Origin: Crambe crambe
Lineage: Eukaryota; Porifera; Demospongiae; Poecilosclerida; Crambeidae
DNA length: 64,000 nt
NCBI GenBank assembly: GCA_963924555.1
Contig: OZ004592.1
Span: forward strand, 5,766,001-5,830,000
Direction of reading: 5' to 3'
Position numbers and translations under genes: made by a program. The stretch's first letter is position 1, and each line of letters begins with the position of its first letter. The notes beneath the pieces were generated by a model that made no database searches, was not told the DNA's origin, and saw only the letters and a program-made list of their open reading frames with translations. Of this stretch, positions 52,801 through 64,000 are shown piece by piece.

Positions 52801-55800
52801 CAAAATCAAACCACTGTCACTGTCAGAGCTTTCTTATGTGTCAGCACAATCCAGGAAGCACGCACATTAAAACACAGGAAACTATGTGGAGACTAGACAG
52901 GAGGTGTGGAAAGAGGTAAGTGTGAAAATGTGTTTAGTTATTATGACAATTAAGATGGAGATCAATACCGCCTTGTGTTGCTTCCACCAAATCTCTAACT
53001 GATTTTCTTCCATGCATGCCTTAAAGTATGACTTCATAGGGATGGTAGTAGCCCCAATAGAACCCCAACATTTTAACCCCATTTTGCACTGATGTAAAAC
53101 CTTGTTTCCCAACAAAAAATACCACTACACACATATAATAAGGAAAAGCTATTAAGAAATAACACCTCGTGATGATAGAAGAAATAGCAACCCCAACCCC
53201 CCATGCAGATAAAGGTGTGCTGCAATTGATTGTAAATATGCAACACACCTTGAGGGTTGATCGGTGGTGCCTAGCACAAATTGCAGATATTACAAGCTCC
53301 AATTTTACAATGATGAGTGGGAATAGCCAATGGCTACATTCCTGGAATTACAACTGTGTGCAAACAAGAGGGCTTCTTAGGGGTTGTTATCCTTGGCAAA
53401 ACATGGTCCATCCATAAGTATGTATTACCTCATCATACCGTGTATCACTAACCAATGAAAACACTCTCTTAACATTCCAGACTGGAATATGACCAATAGG
53501 AACATGCAAATCTTTTCCAAGATATGGCTTTTGTGTGCGTGACGCCCCTTCAGTGACACTGAGATGTTAGTCGAGCGTGCATTCTTTTGAACAATGAGAC
53601 TGGGTAACCAGATACATTAGGGTGTGTACATTGGAGGGTTATTGCAATGCAGACCCAGTGGGGGGTAGTGTACGGCAGTTAACAGTGCCAGCCTTGGAAA
53701 CCATGGCATACATGTTATGGCATTTTAAACCATTCAACACCTTCTATACTGCTAAATACTGCATACACTTTTGGGGTTATGAGCTATTTCATGGCTAATC
53801 ATGTCTAATGTGATTACTGACTCATAGTCATGACAACAAAGGTGTTGTTGGATTTTGGGTAATCAGTTTAGTTTGGATTCTTATTCTGCCTACTAACTTA
53901 TCATGAAGCAACCACTTTAATCCTCAAAACCCATAAGTACAGTACCTTAACCGACCTTACATCATAAATTATATATTGTATGACTTACTTGTCTTCTCAG
54001 GTTAGTAGCCCTGGTCCCCCGATAGGACCGTGCCATGCTGTAGGGACTGATGGCTCCACTCCTTGTAGATCCCACCTCCAGTCCCAACCCTGATGTCAGC
54101 TTCTGTGCAGTGTGACCACCAATCCTTGGAGTTCTGTGGACATGCCCCTGATTGTGCTTTGGGTTTCGTGGGGGTGCAGGGCTTGGTGATCGGCTGCGTG
54201 ACGAGTAACTCGGACTGGGGGAGCGAGAGTGACTAGCATAAGATGATCGATGGCTCATCTTTGTTGGGCTTGAGGCACGCGAGTCAGAGAGACTTGAGAT
54301 ACTGCTATCATCGGAGAACCTCTTTGCCTTGTCATACTGGAGTGTGTTGGGGGACTTCTTGTGGGTAGTGCTGGTCACTGGTCGTTTGTTTCCAGATGAC
54401 CCATAGATCTTCCCACTACTATTCACGTGAGGGTTCTTGCTGTTGTCCCAACTGCTGGTACGAGGGCGGTGCTCTTCTTTTGGAGAGTCACTGGTATACC
54501 ACGAAGTTCCTCCACCGCTGGTCACACCTCCGCCTAAATTTCCAGAACTCCCTCCTCCTCCTCCTCCTCCTCCTCCTCCTCCAGTTGATCGCTGATGAAA
54601 GGCAGGAGTCCCGATGGATACGGGGTAGTCCGTAGCTGGGTTACTCTGGCTTCGCACGTGATGATTGACAAAAGGGGAGTGGTTAGTAGCAGGTGCCTGT
54701 GTGTGCTGTAAAGATACATACATATTCTGATTGGTGTTCGGAGCAGAGGTAAGGATACTTGAGGATGGCGGAGAGATGTATGAAAATGGGCGCAAATCAA
54801 CGACTTCTAACTTCTTCTTCTTTGTCTTGTCAGGGCTCCCATTAGAGTACACATTCTCATTACTACCAGAGCCTCCATACGGAGAACTGAAATTGGAAGG
54901 CTTAAAACTCTCGTCGAAAATCTTACTTCCAGGTGCTGTGGCACCAGTAAAGAGGCCCTGGATGGCGTTGACGACAGTGACACAAGACATAACCGGAATG
55001 GTTTTCTGTTTGTGCTGGGAGGTTGGAAGGATTTGTTTGCTCTTTCCACTCCCTTTGGAATCTCCGGAATGCAAAATCAGCACACTTTTATGTTGGATCA
55101 CTTTGAAGACATGGCACATGTGCGCTCGCACGGGCTTGCTAATGTTGGACCCGGAGAGAGACTTCTTGCCCCCTTTCTGGTCTACTTTCCTCGTCACGAT
55201 TCCGAAATACTGCTCATCATTGGAACAGACACCTGCATAGTACAATTCCTCCCGCTTGTGTTTGAAGATCACAGCCTGGCTCACAGCCAAAATCTTCATT
55301 GAAGTGAGTGTCACTTCAAGGAAAGCTTCAATGAACTCCTGGCGTTGGCTGAGGAGATGACGAGTGCACTCTTGCAAGCACTTTGAACTCAACTCCCTGC
55401 TACTCCAGGCTTCTGGGATCTCTACTGGTCCAATGTAAAGAACAAGAACAGAAGCACTTGTGAAAGCAGCTGCTGCTGGCGTTGGGGAAGGTTTGGAGTT
55501 AGAAAACAAACTCTGGTCACTACTCCCAAAAGTCGCCAAGTGGCCGTTTTGCACTTGTAAGTTGGAAGGTCTGTGGTGGAGGTTGGAGGAGGAAGAAGCA
55601 TGGCCATTCTGCTGCATGGACTGAGTGAGGAGCTTCCTTGTGAGTGGGGAGATATTTGTATTCATGACAGCCATGGAGCTGCTTGTCACGGCTCTGTGTC
55701 CGCCTAGCATATTGCCGCCACCACCACTCCCACCTACTTGTTGTCTGGGGGTGTACTTGGGAAGATCTTGGTACTTAGGTGGAGTATCATCCGCGACGTA

Positions 55801-58716
55801 TCTCAAACTACTGTCTGTCATATTCCGAGGAAAGGCAGGCGTGCTCTGACTAATAGAGAAACTGCCAAGGCTGTGAACCCTGTTAAACCCAGGTCCTGAG
55901 GATCTGTTTATACCTGAAAGGGTGCTGGGGGTCTGGTCCAAACACTCGGGCCCCTCGCAAACTGTGAGCCACACCCCTGGGGTCTTTGTCCTAGAGATGA
56001 TGTCTACCACTTCCTGGTGTGGGAGGGAAGTAGTATCTTGACCGTTAACGGCAATGACAATGTCAAGTTTCTTCAAGCCAGCTCTATCAGCTGGTCCTCC
56101 TGTAGCAAGAAAGTAGACACTAAATAAAAGCTATTTCAAAAAAAAACAACTTTTTACTTGACATTATGACTAGCTATAGATAGGTACACTGATTTGAAAG
56201 AGACTTCTAACTCTCTCTAGAAATGTCGAGAAATGAACATGTGATGTCTTTTATGCTACCTAAAAGATGTCCTAATGAGTACTTGGCTTATCAGGTCATA
56301 ACACTACTTGGTTTGCTTATATAGAGAGAGTAGTAGCCCACATTAGTCCAGCTAGCTCACAAATCTCTGTGGGCAGGAATTCCCAGGATTGTACCAAGCC
56401 ATTGTTTACATATCCATCCAGGCCCCTATTCGGAATCGTATGCGTAACCACAGGGACATGCGTTACCAAGGGAATGAGGGCTTACATGTGTATGCATAGC
56501 CACAATCAATCAGAAGGTATTACATGTACCTAAGGCATAAATGGTTAATTAAGATAATGTGATCTCAGTGTTTCAAATGTCTGGCCATGAGCCAAACTCT
56601 TGGAAACTGCAAATAACAGACATAACATATGACAATTATGACAATATTCTCTCTCTCTCTCTCTTTCTCTCTCATACACACTTCAAGGATGGGATAATGG
56701 GTCAAAACACAACTACATCATTTCCCTGGATTTCCAGCATCCTTATTGAGTATTGGATTCAGAACCCATACAAGATAACAATTCAGACAGCAGAAAGTGT
56801 GAAGGGTGGTCTGCTCTGCCTTTGATCTGAAGGCTACAAGGGGTGATGGAAGCTGGTGTGTGCTGCACAACTGACATCAAAGCTGCTGATTATATTAACA
56901 TATCCACATTACAACTTCAACACAAGTCTTTAAAGGAATCAGAGTATGGTCTGAGCTATACCTCCTAGCCTCCTCCACCAATTAATTAGAGGGATAAAAT
57001 ACCCTTCCCTCAGGTTCTCTCCCCTCCATACTATGTAGTTAGAAGTTTAATCAATTGGAAGATTAATGCACTCCCTCATATTTTCAGGTATGCAACAATT
57101 AACTCTGGAATGCTTAGAATAATATTACATCAGATACTTGGAAACTGGAAATCTATTTTTGAAAGAGTGTTTTTTTAAGAATTGTGATTCCCCCATGTAG
57201 ACTAACATTGGAACCAAACCTTACCACTGCTCGTCATCAAAAGTGAGGAAATGTTATTATAATGAACTCTTTTAAAGGCCATAATTAAGTTCACAACTTG
57301 AAGGGTGACCGAGAAAACTCTCCTCTGATTTTTGCTGGCTTGCCATGTTTGCATGGTGGCTAGCAACAACAAGAGGGAGCCCAATCCAAAAACAACAAAA
57401 CCAAACTCACTACAAAATTGTTATCTACCTACTCACAGAAGTCTGGGTAGATGACATGCCAATTTCTCACTGGCATGACCACTAGAATCACTAAATTCCT
57501 CTCTATAGATATCATAATTAAATGAATCCATGCAACTGGTGTACCTGTACACACACACGGCCTAAAAAACTGTCGGTCTGTTAATTCTCTCATCAAAAGC
57601 TGACTCAAGCCCTCATTGTCTATTTTTAAGAGCCATTGTTTGAAGGCCTGACACTTGGTAATTTTCATGTTGCAAGCTAGCCGGGGAGCATCCAGTAGCA
57701 GTGACTACAACTCACAGAGCAGCACAACTACACCACTCTGAGCAAAGTACAAGATGTTAAATGAATCTAGTTCTAAGACATGTGCAGCTGGCTCTCTTAC
57801 AAATAAGACTGACAAGCTAAAAACAGCTGAGTTCCTCATCACCTGCTTGACAGAAGTATCAGTAATCACTTTCATGTTGAAGTTCAGTTAAATAAATAAC
57901 AAGCCTACCATTAGATTCTTGCCGTCATCCTGTTTATAATGCTGGTAATTTACCAGCTAAGCATTGACCTTAAACAGTTAGTAGCATAAAGCTATCCTGT
58001 ATCAACTGTTATCAACTGTTATCAACTGTTATCAACTGTTATCGGATATTAAGCCTCAAACCAACAAGATTTACGGAAGTTGAGACTGAAAAGATTTATG
58101 TCTCAGCACTGCCAAACTTACATAACTGGCCAGTGTACCATTTTCTGCCTTGATTTAGGGGGGTTATTCTGGCCAGTGTACCATTTTCTGCCTTGATTTA
58201 GGGGGGTTATTATCTCTCTGTTGGTATTTTGAGCAGTTTTTAGAGGTGAAAACTGCAAGATAGACTTCACATAATTGTTCTAGGTCAACATGTTCTAGTA
58301 TGTAGGTATGAATAAGCCCCAAATAACAATAAGATTATAAAAATAGATTCTATTTTAGTCTCTCACACTCATTATTATGATGGGCACAAATGGCTAGTCA
58401 ACTAGTTGATTCTAGAAACACAAAGCTTGATGCTTAGTTATGGGCACCATTCACACTAGGCTACTAACTACTGGACAGGATAACTATCTTTGTTACTTTC
58501 ATAAACTCGTACACTATTCCACTGACCTGGCACAATAGTACCAACTATTGGTGGTTTCTCGTACTGCAAAGTGAACCCAAAGGTCCCGAGATCACCGTTC
58601 TCATCAGTTTCACGTCGGACTTCAACGCTGTGTGCAGAGTTCTGGTCGTAGTCGTAGGTCTGGAGACCTCCCCTGCCCTGTCCATGAGGCCCTCCGGTAT
58701 GCACCATCAACTCCAT
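41364..58716 (-). CDS. RGS12: RGS12-like multidomain regulator of G-protein signalling
   Basis: Fifteen coding exons: 58716-58527, 56099-53989, 52549-52519, 51920-51700, 48237-48148, 47832-47686, 46399-46226, 46121-45950, 45883-45720, 45294-45115, 44581-44505, 43713-43505, 43371-43267, 42840-41727 and 41607-41364. They give 1742 aa. Order: PDZ (LGTFGFTLQYEKPPIVGTIV.., GGPADRAGLKKLDIVIAVNG), PTB (ASVLVLYIGPVEIPE.., VSQAVIFKHKREELYYAGVC, YFGIVTRK), a Ser/Gly-rich linker, RGS box (VAGWVASFDRLLQDPLGVHT, EENILFWKDIQEFK, VKKIYDEYLAP, IYQLMKMDCYPRFKKS), two Ras-binding-like domains (HLNIFKAHKSNVFEVNLPNK; IAAFPDVLERILP, VGQRVVIKYLP) and GoLoco (DLLSMIERLSSDKLDDQR). The C-terminus ETFV fits a class I PDZ ligand. 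The RGS box accelerates Galpha GTPase and GoLoco inhibits GDP release from Galphai. This order is specific to RGS12. It lies in the least compact part of the window, with introns to 3.5 kb. Confidence 0.95.
46400..47685 (-). other. RGS12 intron 6
   Basis: About 1.3 kb between RGS exons. It is AT-rich with no coding signal. The plus-strand ORF at 47098-47298 has no family resemblance. Confidence 0.6.
49110..49212. repeat. Facing poly-C and poly-G tracts in RGS12 intron 4
   Basis: A C run of about 18 (49110-49127) and a G run of about 30 (49183-49212), 55 bp apart on the same strand. They are complementary and could form a hairpin in the transcript. Confidence 0.85.
49817..49891. repeat. (CA)n microsatellite in RGS12 intron 4
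   Basis: About 37 CA dinucleotides followed by CTCTCTC. Confidence 0.95.
54550..54583 (-). repeat. Coding (GGA)n polyglycine run in RGS12
   Basis: Ten or more Gly codons in the linker between the PTB and RGS domains. Confidence 0.9.
56100..58526 (-). other. RGS12 intron 1 (2.4 kb) with short tandem repeats
   Basis: This intron separates the two halves of the PDZ domain. It includes four exact copies of the 10-mer ATCAACTGTT (58001-58040) and a perfect two-copy 43-bp tandem duplication (58126-58168 and 58169-58211; unit begins CTGGCCAGTGTACCATTTTC). No coding signal was seen. Confidence 0.75.
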
Positions 58717-60790
58717 GTCTGACTCCTACTCAATAATGCAGTGTTGACAGTAACAATGAAGTAATGGACCTGTGGAGAAAACAGGCGTCATTTCATATTA
58801 TCAACGTGGGTACAGAAGTACGACAGGGTACAAAGTGCAATGTAGGGAGAGTCATGTCTGACTCTGATATGTGTCTATTGGAGACAGAGCATCTGTGACC
58901 AAACCTTCTTCTCAAAATAATGTCTCTTTAAAGGCAAAACCACAAAGCTAGCATATTGGATGGGCTACAAAAACTTTCCAAGTGCTAAATACTTCAAAAT
59001 AATTATAAAAATATCCGAAAATTTGAGAGATAGGTTTACTACCATTATGTCAAGGTTTTGTGAGTCTTTGACTGATATGAAAGGAGTACCATGACCTATA
59101 CTATGTTAATGCAAAAACAATCAGTGATACCCAATCACTGAACAACCCAGCCAATGCTGACATCAAAAGAAAGAGCGTGTAAATACTGAGAGAGCTTCTA
59201 GCCATAAATTCATGGACTTTTGCAATAATCATGATGACATGAATAACAGTTATTGTAAATATTAATGTACCAAACAAATACTGCTATTGCAAACTCTCAC
59301 GACATTCTGGCTTGATCACAATAATTTATTTTTTTAAGCCAGACATCAGGACGTAGGACACATGTTTACCTGCTGTCATTGACTCGATAAACACAACCTT
59401 GATCTGCAATAAGTCAGTTCTAAGCTAAAGATGTGTTCCTTTATGCTATAAAGATTTGGTCAATGATTAGTTAGCTAGGGAAAAAAAGCATGAAGCGCTT
59501 TCAGTGCTCACCCCACAATGCTGTAGTAGTCTAAATAGTTGGTAATTAAAGGTGTTATCATGTAATGAGATGGTGAAGGAGGAAGGCCTAGAGACAAACA
59601 CTGGAGGGCACACATGCTATGAGTTGACTTTTCAAAAACAACACCAAGTAGAATGCGGATCCCATTACCACATCAAGGCTATTCACCAAACAACACCAGT
59701 TGGTCCGAGTTCAAAAGAAGGGGGAGGGAGAGTGTGAGTTTATTTTTGAATTGCTGAAACAACAATAATTGTACCGGTAAGCCAAACAAACCATGCCGAT
59801 TCTTCAGTAAACACTATGTCTCCCTTTAGGTTTCTTATATAGCTCAAGGCAACGAGGCCCCCCAGCAAAGCACTTTAGCTATGTTGGTTGATCTCATCAT
59901 CAGTTGCACCCCCTCACCTTGGTCATATGCCTGCAGGGCTCAGAATATTATGAACTACTTCTGTACCCCCACCTCCCCACATGAACAGAGATTTTCTGTC
60001 ACAAAATCAGACTCATGATTATTTGGCAGTTATCTATATTCATGGTTGGTTAGAAGCTAGATAGCTAGCTAGCTAGCTGTTTATACACATGACAATCTCA
60101 AGCAATCGTAATGCTGCTCTCTTGTGTGAACCTTTTACACACAGCTAACACAGCTATAGAGCTGTTACACAAACAAGAGGTGAAAAATTTTTTTAACATG
60201 GCAGGAAGGGGAAAATGTAATGGCGAAGGTGTGATAAACACTGCGGTTCTCCATACGCCATTACACACCCAAGATAAATCATCACAGCCCAATGGAGGTG
60301 TTTCAGTCTGGTAACTCACTCGATGGTCCCAGCTGTAATGTTGATTGTGTGATATAGTAGCTATAGCTACTGGTGGTCGTCAAACGGCAGACTGGATCTG
60401 TAGTAGACTAGCGAATGATTGGACTCACTGATTCGAATATAGCTAGCTCTATCTACGATAACTACTTGCTGAAAGATTTCATTTATCTTACACTTTCAAG
60501 CTTGCACATGCACTTTTCGAGATCACATTTATAATAGAACTTCTTGATAGATCAGTTGCTAGGGGAATGATCTGCGGTGGTCCTGGAATGTCATCGAATT
60601 CCTTTGTAGTGGTTCACTGCGATTACATCAAAGCCCCTAGTTACACAAAATTACCTGCACTAATGAGCCACTCTAATAATCCGAAATCAGTTCTAATTTT
60701 TCTTTCTTGTATAGTGTAGTAGGCGGGGCTCCGTTCCAGCTAGCTGACTGTATTGAGCTGCGCAGTGCAGCTACAACTTCAAGGCCAGAA
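58717..60790. other. Intergenic / 5' UTR region between divergent RGS12 and HECTD2
   Basis: About 2.1 kb between the two start codons, the longest head-to-head spacing in the window. It probably holds non-coding 5' exons of RGS12, because a splice-like break (GTCCATTAC) follows just upstream of the ATG. Simple TAGC repeats occur at 60055-60080. No ORF with recognisable similarity was found. Confidence 0.5.
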
Positions 60791-63700
60791 ATGTCGTCTG
60801 GACTAACTGCAACCAAGTGTCCATCTTGCAAGATTATTGTACTAAGACCACTCCATCAACAGCAAAGCAGTTCAGTGAAGCTGAAGAGCAGTTCATTTAT
60901 ACAATTGCTACACTGCCCAGCCTGCAGAAACCAATACTCTCTGAGAAATGGGATTATACTTCCAACCATCGTACTGACTTCAACAAGCTTACCCTCTGAG
61001 GAACTTGCTGGAGATTCCACTGAAAATTCAGCAGTGGGCCAGAAGAGTCAAGAGAAGTATACTTCTCCGATGGGAATACGTTCCCCTCCAAGAGAAGTTG
61101 AGATCTCGTTGCAGAGTGGGGCACAATGCAGTTGCAGGAAGAGTCCAGTTCACCTCCTTCCATCACCGCAGCATCTTCCCAATCAAAATTATGCTTTCAA
61201 TGGAAAAGAAGCACCATTTAATCGATTTAGGTATCCCATACTGGTGATTTGATCTCTTTGGAGCAACCCTTTCAGTAATAATAGCTAATTTTACTAGAGA
61301 TGGAAATATAGCTACAGTGAATCTCTGAATGATGAACACACTTGGGACCCATCCTTTTGTTCTTTATAGAAAGACTGTCCTCTCTTTTGGAGGTTATTAT
61401 GCATAGAGTATAATGTCCTTTGTTCTGTTGAGAGGTTTGGCCTGTCCTTTATTGGAGGTTCCCTGTATACTATTTTGTGAAGACCTGAAAATATTAGTAA
61501 TCTTTATAGCCCAAGTCATGAAAGGAGAAGTCTGAACACAACACTTGCTGCCAGATCAAAGCAGCGTTTTATCCACCATCAGAGAAGTGGGTCACTACAA
61601 AGTGCAAGACACACAGCCAAGGATCTAGGGGCTTCAAGAGTTGATCTAAGAGAAAAAATATTCCGATCTAATGAAAGGCTCGATCTCAAAGATGAGCAGT
61701 ATTATGTGAGTCCACTGGATGCTTAGATTATAATGCATTGTCATTATTGATCTCCGTAAGCCCAAATATGGCAGTGATTTCAAACTTGGCTATATAAGTC
61801 CAGAGTAGGCAGTAGCTAATACTACTCAGCTGTGTGTGGCCAGGTGTGACAGTGTGTTGCCAAAAAGTTCAACAATAGCTTGAAAAGAATGCTTTATGGG
61901 ATCTGGACTTATTTAATGCTTCAATAATTACAGTACTGTGAAATAAATAAACTCATGTCATGTGACTCATGTTACATCATTTCTATAGAGAGTGTCACTG
62001 TATACATTATTACTATTAGGCTCTATGAAAACACACCAAATATTCCTAAAAGAGAAAATTAGCTGTTGAAATAGCAAGAAAGACCCAAATTTTTCACTTA
62101 TCAATCATCTTTACAGAGCGATTTTGATGAAAGAGATCATCATTTCAATAGGAGGAGGTTTAAAAAGGTGAAGAAATTCTTATCCGGTTCTTCTCTATGG
62201 AGCAAAACCTCCTTATCACAGCCTGAATGTCCTGTGGATAAAGGTGCCTTGGAATTGCCACCTGGTAAGAACAATACAGACAGCAGTGGAACCTCTGGAT
62301 AATGGACACCATGCAGCCTTTTGTCCTTTGCCCTCTTTTGGAGATTATTTTGTGTAGAGCATACGTACATGCAAAGGTATGTCCTTTGTTTAGAGGTTTG
62401 ACCTCTTTTTAGGAGTGTCCTTTATCAGAGGTGGTTCTAATACAATGACATATGACTCATATATATACATTGGCTTTAGTGGACCACATGAAAAAACTAT
62501 CACTGTCAGATAACTCCTTAGCAAGTTACATAGAAACTAAGTCAATACGAAAGCCTCGTCTCACTTCAATTGAAATGCTGAAGTAAGTATGACTAACTAG
62601 CAAGCTAGCTATAGCTAACAGATCTCTTCTTTTATTATTTTGCTGTGCAGAAGGGAAAATGTTGCAGCCAAGGAAAGTGACGATTACACACACTTGCAAG
62701 AAATGTATGTCAATACGTTCAGTTCATGGGAAGATATTGCAGGCACATTCAAATTGAAGGTAGCTATGAAGCGCACCTCTTTTAAGCTAGACTATTAACA
62801 ATAATGTATAGAAGTTGACAGGTTCAGATCCAAGTGATGTACATGCTAAATTTGGAATAGACATGCAGTTTGTCCATGCTGCATACTCTGCATTGATGAG
62901 GCTGGTATGTCAGGATTTATGATTTTATACCTAGACAATCCATGACATCTCTCTCTATTTCTCTATAATATGTAGCCTCGAGGCATCCAGAGGGCAGTTA
63001 TGAGATCTGTTATCACTGGAATTTTGAAGGAATCCAAGTGTCACACGTACAGACATAATGAGGTGAAGAAGGACTACCTCAGAGCCCACCTAATTCTGAT
63101 ACAGGTGCGTAAAGAATGCTGAAATTATTACCATTCATTACTGAGAACATTTCTATATTTCACACATGCAGAATCCTCAGTTTGATGCCCCGAGTGCTGC
63201 CTACATTGTGTTTGCTCAATTGTTGAAACATCTGTCTCAAATATCCACTGAGGCTAAGAAATGTGTCATCCATTGGCTGGGAACTGAGTATGAGCCTGAA
63301 TGGATGAGGAACCTAGTAGCCAAGATCCAGCAGTTCATATCTGTAAGACAGTTTTCATCTGGTCGCTCAGACTTGCCCTCTAATTCAAAAACAAGTTGGT
63401 GGCTCTCAAGTGCTGTTCAAGTTTTAGATATGCTGAGTGAGTATACAAAAGAAATCAGTGATATTCCATGGCTATATGCTGAAGTATGGAATACCTGCTA
63501 CTACATCAGAATCAGTTGGTAATTTCTCTGTAGATGAGGCATGTCAGCTGAAGGAACCGCCATTGCTTCCACATACAGAGTTTTACAACTCCAGTCTCGA
63601 CCATATCGATCTCATGGTTGAATTTTATGCATGGAAGTGTCCTTCACCAAAGTGAATAACATAGCTAGCTTGTCACTTCACTTAAAGCTTCCTTGTTTCT

Positions 63701-63989
63701 TGCCATATCTATTTTTCTCTCAGGAAATTTTCTTATTGCCAATATCCCTTCATTTTGAGTCTATCAGCCAAGAAACATATTTTGCAGCAAGAATCCGAAC
63801 AGCAGATGCTGATGATGGCTAAGGTTGTGGGTCTTCAATGATCTCTAACAACTAGAGTTGATGTTATACTGCACATTTCAGAAGAGTTTGGCTGAGAGTG
63901 TACAGCAAAATGAGGCCCCAGACACAAAGAATATTTTCCTTAATTTGAATGTGCGTCGTTTGCACTTAATCGAGGATTCGATCAATGAG
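60791..63989 (+). CDS. HECTD2: HECTD2-like HECT E3 ubiquitin ligase (N-terminal part; HECT domain beyond window)
   Basis: Eleven exons so far: 60791-61230, 61510-61705, 62117-62264, 62480-62582, 62651-62759, 62812-62904, 62976-63104, 63172-63436, 63534-63651, 63724-63823 and 63882-63989. They give 603 codons and continue. From residue 300 on it tracks vertebrate HECTD2: FGIDMQFVHAAYSALM, NPQFDAPSAAYIVFAQLLKH, KIQQFISVRQF, TSWWLSSAVQVLDML, EPPLLPHTEFYNSSLDHIDL, FSYCQYPFILSLSAKKHIL and NIFLNLNVRRLHLIEDSINE. The catalytic HECT lobe lies past the edge. The N-terminus differs from vertebrates: it has two CxxC pairs (CPSC..CPAC) about 31 residues apart that look like a zinc ribbon, then a Ser/Pro-rich stretch. 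Start: MSSGLTATKCPSC. An earlier in-frame ATG at 60707 would add 28 residues. Confidence 0.88.
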
Positions 63990-64000
63990 GTATAGAATAA

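Noticed and set aside
58468..60340. Additional small genes in the RGS12-HECTD2 gap
   Set aside because: The open frames present are short, lack family motifs and overlap low-complexity sequence.

Overview
This is a nuclear segment of a compact animal genome. Most introns are 45-200 nt with GT-AG borders, genes are packed a few hundred bases apart, and many start head to head from shared promoters. The proteins are clear metazoan orthologues of moderate divergence (Ki-67, epsinR, FAM184, RAP80, RGS12, CtBP). AT-rich introns, abundant TAGC-type words, huge GA/CT microsatellites and a transposase-type HTH domain typical of sponge and cnidarian genomes suggest a demosponge (Amphimedon-like). That placement is an inference, not a proof.

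Layout. 1-3075 (-): 5' part of a Ki-67-like chromosome-periphery protein, head to head with CLINT1/epsinR (+, 3338-6744). ERI1 exonuclease (+) follows. Then come a small unrecognised multi-exon gene (-) head to head with MGMT (+), MRPS26 (-), TMEM127 (-) head to head with FAM184 (+), ZDHHC16 (-), a RAP80/UIMC1-like gene (-) only 96 bp from MRPL46 (+), and KCTD9 (-). A 1.9-kb intergenic block at 29.8-31.7 kb carries long inverted-repeat arms. Next is a tandem pair of type-I membrane proteins with an esterase-like ectodomain whose nucleophile serine is an aspartate. CtBP (-) has an N-terminal transposase-type HTH/AT-hook exon and lies 141 bp from MAEA (+). RGS12 (-, about 17 kb, PDZ-PTB-RGS-RBD-RBD-GoLoco) follows, and the N-terminal two thirds of HECTD2 (+) runs off the end.

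Exon coordinates were built by hand from splice sites, reading-frame phase and family similarity. For every recognised gene the summed exon lengths keep the frame.

Most unusual observations: (1) two 56-59 nt perfect fold-back elements with a shared terminal motif TAGYCTCGT, each flanked by a perfect 9-bp target duplication; (2) a transposase HTH-CtBP fusion; (3) the tandem pseudo-esterase receptor-like genes; (4) a KCTD9 exon duplication that could give an alternative C-terminus; (5) several-hundred-bp CT microsatellites acting as, or next to, 3' splice-site pyrimidine tracts; (6) a conserved TFV-COOH PDZ ligand on sponge-type RGS12.
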